Origin: Candidatus Atribacteria bacterium
Lineage (GTDB): Bacteria; Bipolaricaulota; Bipolaricaulia; UBA7950; UBA9294
DNA length: 7,008 nt
Direction: 5' to 3'
Assembly: GCA_004525685.1 (NCBI GenBank)
Contig: SPBW01000113.1
Span: 1-7,008, forward strand
The notes under the pieces are model-generated. The model worked only from the letters and a program-made list of their open reading frames with translations, searched no databases and was not told where the DNA came from. Both the position numbers and the translations under genes were made by a program. Below, piece after piece: positions 5,845-7,008 of the stretch (the first letter of the stretch is position 1; the number at the start of each line of letters is the position of its first letter).

Positions 5845-6018
5845 ATGGCACAGAAAGAGCTACTAGACAAGATGTCGATCTATGTACCTCAGAGCAAAAT
5901 CGACAAGCAGCCAGTAGAGCGGCTGATTCGGCTCGGCGAGCGACGGGATCGTTCCGTAAACTACCTCGTAGTGGAAGCGATCTTGCAGTACTTGGATCGA
6001 GAAGAGAAGAAAGGCTAG
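5845..6018 (+). CDS. Small ribbon-helix-helix (CopG/Arc-type) DNA-binding protein
   Basis: The 57-residue protein has the ribbon-helix-helix layout. A short strand, KMSIYVP (9-15), would pair with its twin in the dimer and contact the DNA major groove. It is followed by helix A (about 21-34, PVERLIRLGERRD), the turn 'RSVNYL' (36-41, the usual 'rS.n.lv.eAi..yl' pattern) and helix B ending in LQYLDREEK. The ATG at 5845 is preceded by AGGAAGGGGG seven bases upstream, which decides the start against longer readings of the frame. No toxin-like or other gene follows before the terminator at 6089, so it is not an obvious antitoxin. It forms a complete single-gene unit with its own promoter and terminator. 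Likely a transcriptional regulator, possibly of itself. Confidence 0.8.
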   Translation: MAQKELLDKMSIYVPQSKIDKQPVERLIRLGERRDRSVNYLVVEAILQYLDREEKKG

Positions 6019-6088
6019 CAAGATCCAAAGTACGCCCATGCGCATTAGGTATACGGTACTGGCCAGAACATGGCTAGATAACATCTTC

Positions 6089-6115
6089 AAAGGACCCTTC
6101 GGGGTCCTTTTCTTT
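6089..6115 (+). terminator. Intrinsic terminator of the ribbon-helix-helix gene
   Basis: AAAGGACCC (6089-6097) and GGGTCCTTT (6102-6110) form a perfect nine-pair stem closed by a TTCG tetraloop, followed by TCTTT; the T-rich tail spans 6108-6115 as TTTTCTTT. This is a textbook rho-independent terminator on the plus strand, about 70 bases after the stop of the gene at 5845-6018. From here to 6329 I see no gene and no convincing terminator for the minus-strand gene that ends at 6330. Confidence 0.9.
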
Positions 6116-6329
6116 GGGCCTGGACACCAATCGTAGCAGACGCCTCCCCGCAGATCATAGCTCATGCGTGTCCAAGTGATGCACCTCAAGGTCATGTCTT
6201 GCGAAGCGGTTGCTCGCTGAGTCTCGGATAGGTGCCTCGTCCAGTCGCCTGTACATGCCGTGATCGACAGTCGTCATGTCCAGCAACTCGTTTGCTTGAG
6301 ACAACGGACACACTGAATGCCACGTCTCC

Positions 6330-7008
6330 CTAGCATCCGCCGATGCTTACGCTAACTTGTTTTGCAGCATCATCCGTGGCGCCATCATTGTCCGTGACAG
6401 TAAGTGTGATGGTGTAGGTGCCAAGGTTTGTGTAGGTATGGCTCGCCTTGTACCCCGATGCACTCGCGCCGTCTCCGAAGTCCCAGACATACGAAACGAT
6501 CGAGCCATCGGGATCGGATGAGTACCAGGCATAGACATCTACGTCTAGGGGAGGCTCTCCTGATTGTCGCGTGGAGTAGAAGCCAGCTGTCGGCGGTTCG
6601 TTGGAGGCCGGCGCGGAAGCTGATACTTGGATCGTCCGAGTCGCCGTCGCGGTGGCACCGTCATCATCCGTCACCGCCAATTGCGCTGTGTAGGTTCCCA
6701 CAGTGTTGTAGGTATGGCTTGGAGCAACGCTCGACGCGCTTCCACCATCGCCGAAAGTCCAAGCATATGCAGCAATCGAGCCATCATTATCTGATGAACT
6801 GGCTGCATCAAAGTCCACTTCTAGAGGCGCCGTTCCAGACGTCGGCGTGGCTGTGAAGCTCGCCGTCGGCGCTTTGTTTCCTGTCGGCGCAGGCGCAGCA
6901 GCTGACACTTGGATCGTCCGAGTCGCCGTATCGGTCGCTCCGTCATCATCCGTCACCGTCAATTGGGCTGTATAGGTTCCTGTGCTGGTGTAGGTATGGC
7001 TTGGGGTA
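6330..7008 (-). CDS. PKD-repeat protein, C-terminal part (5' truncated)
   Basis: The frame is open from the right edge of the window (first full codon ends at 7007) to TAG at 6332-6330, giving 225 residues. It contains two complete PKD domains and the end of a third. Each complete domain has the proline-rich entry (APTASFTATPTSGTAPLEVD and a PPTAGF...GEPPLDVD version), a 'SSDxDGSI' turn and the diagnostic YxWxFGDG motif (YAWTFGDG, YVWDFGDG). Each then has 'SHTY..xGTYT..L.VTDxDGA'. Domains are joined by Ala/Ser/Pro-rich linkers. PKD domains are immunoglobulin-like beta sandwiches found in extracellular and surface proteins, often as spacers near catalytic or carbohydrate-binding domains. The catalytic or adhesive part, and any signal peptide, would lie outside the window. 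The chain ends right after the last domain in SIGGC, with no anchor or sorting motif that I recognise. Confidence 0.9.
   Translation of the reverse strand, partial: TPSHTYTSTGTYTAQLTVTDDDGATDTATRTIQVSAAAPAPTGNKAPTASFTATPTSGTAPLEVDFDAASSSDNDGSIAAYAWTFGDGGSASSVAPSHTYNTVGTYTAQLAVTDDDGATATATRTIQVSASAPASNEPPTAGFYSTRQSGEPPLDVDVYAWYSSDPDGSIVSYVWDFGDGASASGYKASHTYTNLGTYTITLTVTDNDGATDDAAKQVSVSIGGC
6619..7008 (-). repeat. Tandem DNA repeat of the PKD coding unit (282-base period)
   Basis: The stretch 6619-6726 recurs at 6901-7008 with about 92 of 108 bases identical by my count, a period of 282 bases or 94 codons. Several differences fall at third codon positions. This is recent or homogenised duplication of a PKD domain with its linker. 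The last domain (towards 6330) is more diverged in protein and shorter in period (about 92 residues). Confidence 0.8.

Noticed and set aside
5863..6195. Minus-strand open frame with a hydrophobic stretch, opposite the ribbon-helix-helix gene
   Set aside because: It runs through the plus-strand terminator hairpin and most of a well-supported gene and has no ribosome binding site; the hydrophobic stretch is likely a shadow.
6619..7008. Regular repeats that could suggest a CRISPR or satellite
   Set aside because: The period is 282 bases and lies within an open coding frame of PKD domains; there are no short identical repeats with unique spacers anywhere in the window.

Overview
The window is bacterial chromosomal DNA, moderately GC-rich (mid-50s percent by eye), with purine-rich ribosome binding sites of the AAGGAGG type ahead of most genes and recognisable sigma-70/sigma-A promoters and intrinsic terminators. 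A LapA-type membrane protein, a DinB-fold protein, a COG2509-type flavoprotein, a thiolase/DUF35 pair and a PKD-repeat protein occur together in several lineages (Firmicutes-like, Chloroflexi-like and some candidate phyla). I cannot name the organism from the sequence.

Layout. Bases 1-150 hold the C-terminal end of an unidentified plus-strand gene. Bases 151-673 hold no convincing intact gene, only a frame whose C-terminal part resembles a GNAT acetyltransferase and looks degenerate, followed by a GC-rich inverted repeat. From 674 to 5459 everything reads on the minus strand. Read in the direction of transcription this is: promoter (5459-5431), a GNAT-like protein, a thiolase-fold protein, a DUF35 zinc-ribbon/OB-fold protein, a terminator (3114-3081), then a FAD-dependent dehydrogenase, a DinB-family protein, a LapA-family membrane protein and a second terminator (701-674). 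Bases 5460-5764 appear non-coding. A monocistronic plus-strand unit follows at 5765-6115, consisting of a promoter, a 57-residue ribbon-helix-helix regulator and a strong terminator. The right end (6330-7008, minus strand) is the C-terminal part of a secreted or surface protein built of PKD repeats.

How the genes may work together. The first three minus-strand genes are tightly coupled: a 2-base gap, then a 4-base ATGA overlap. Thiolase-fold proteins next to a DUF35 protein usually form a two-protein complex acting on acyl-CoA thioesters. Here the residue at the position of the nucleophilic cysteine is proline, so ordinary thiolytic chemistry is doubtful. An aldolase or other non-thiolase activity is a reasonable alternative. 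With the GNAT-like first gene, this three-gene operon is the most interesting part of the window. The FAD dehydrogenase, DinB and LapA genes look like independent housekeeping or stress genes that happen to be co-oriented.
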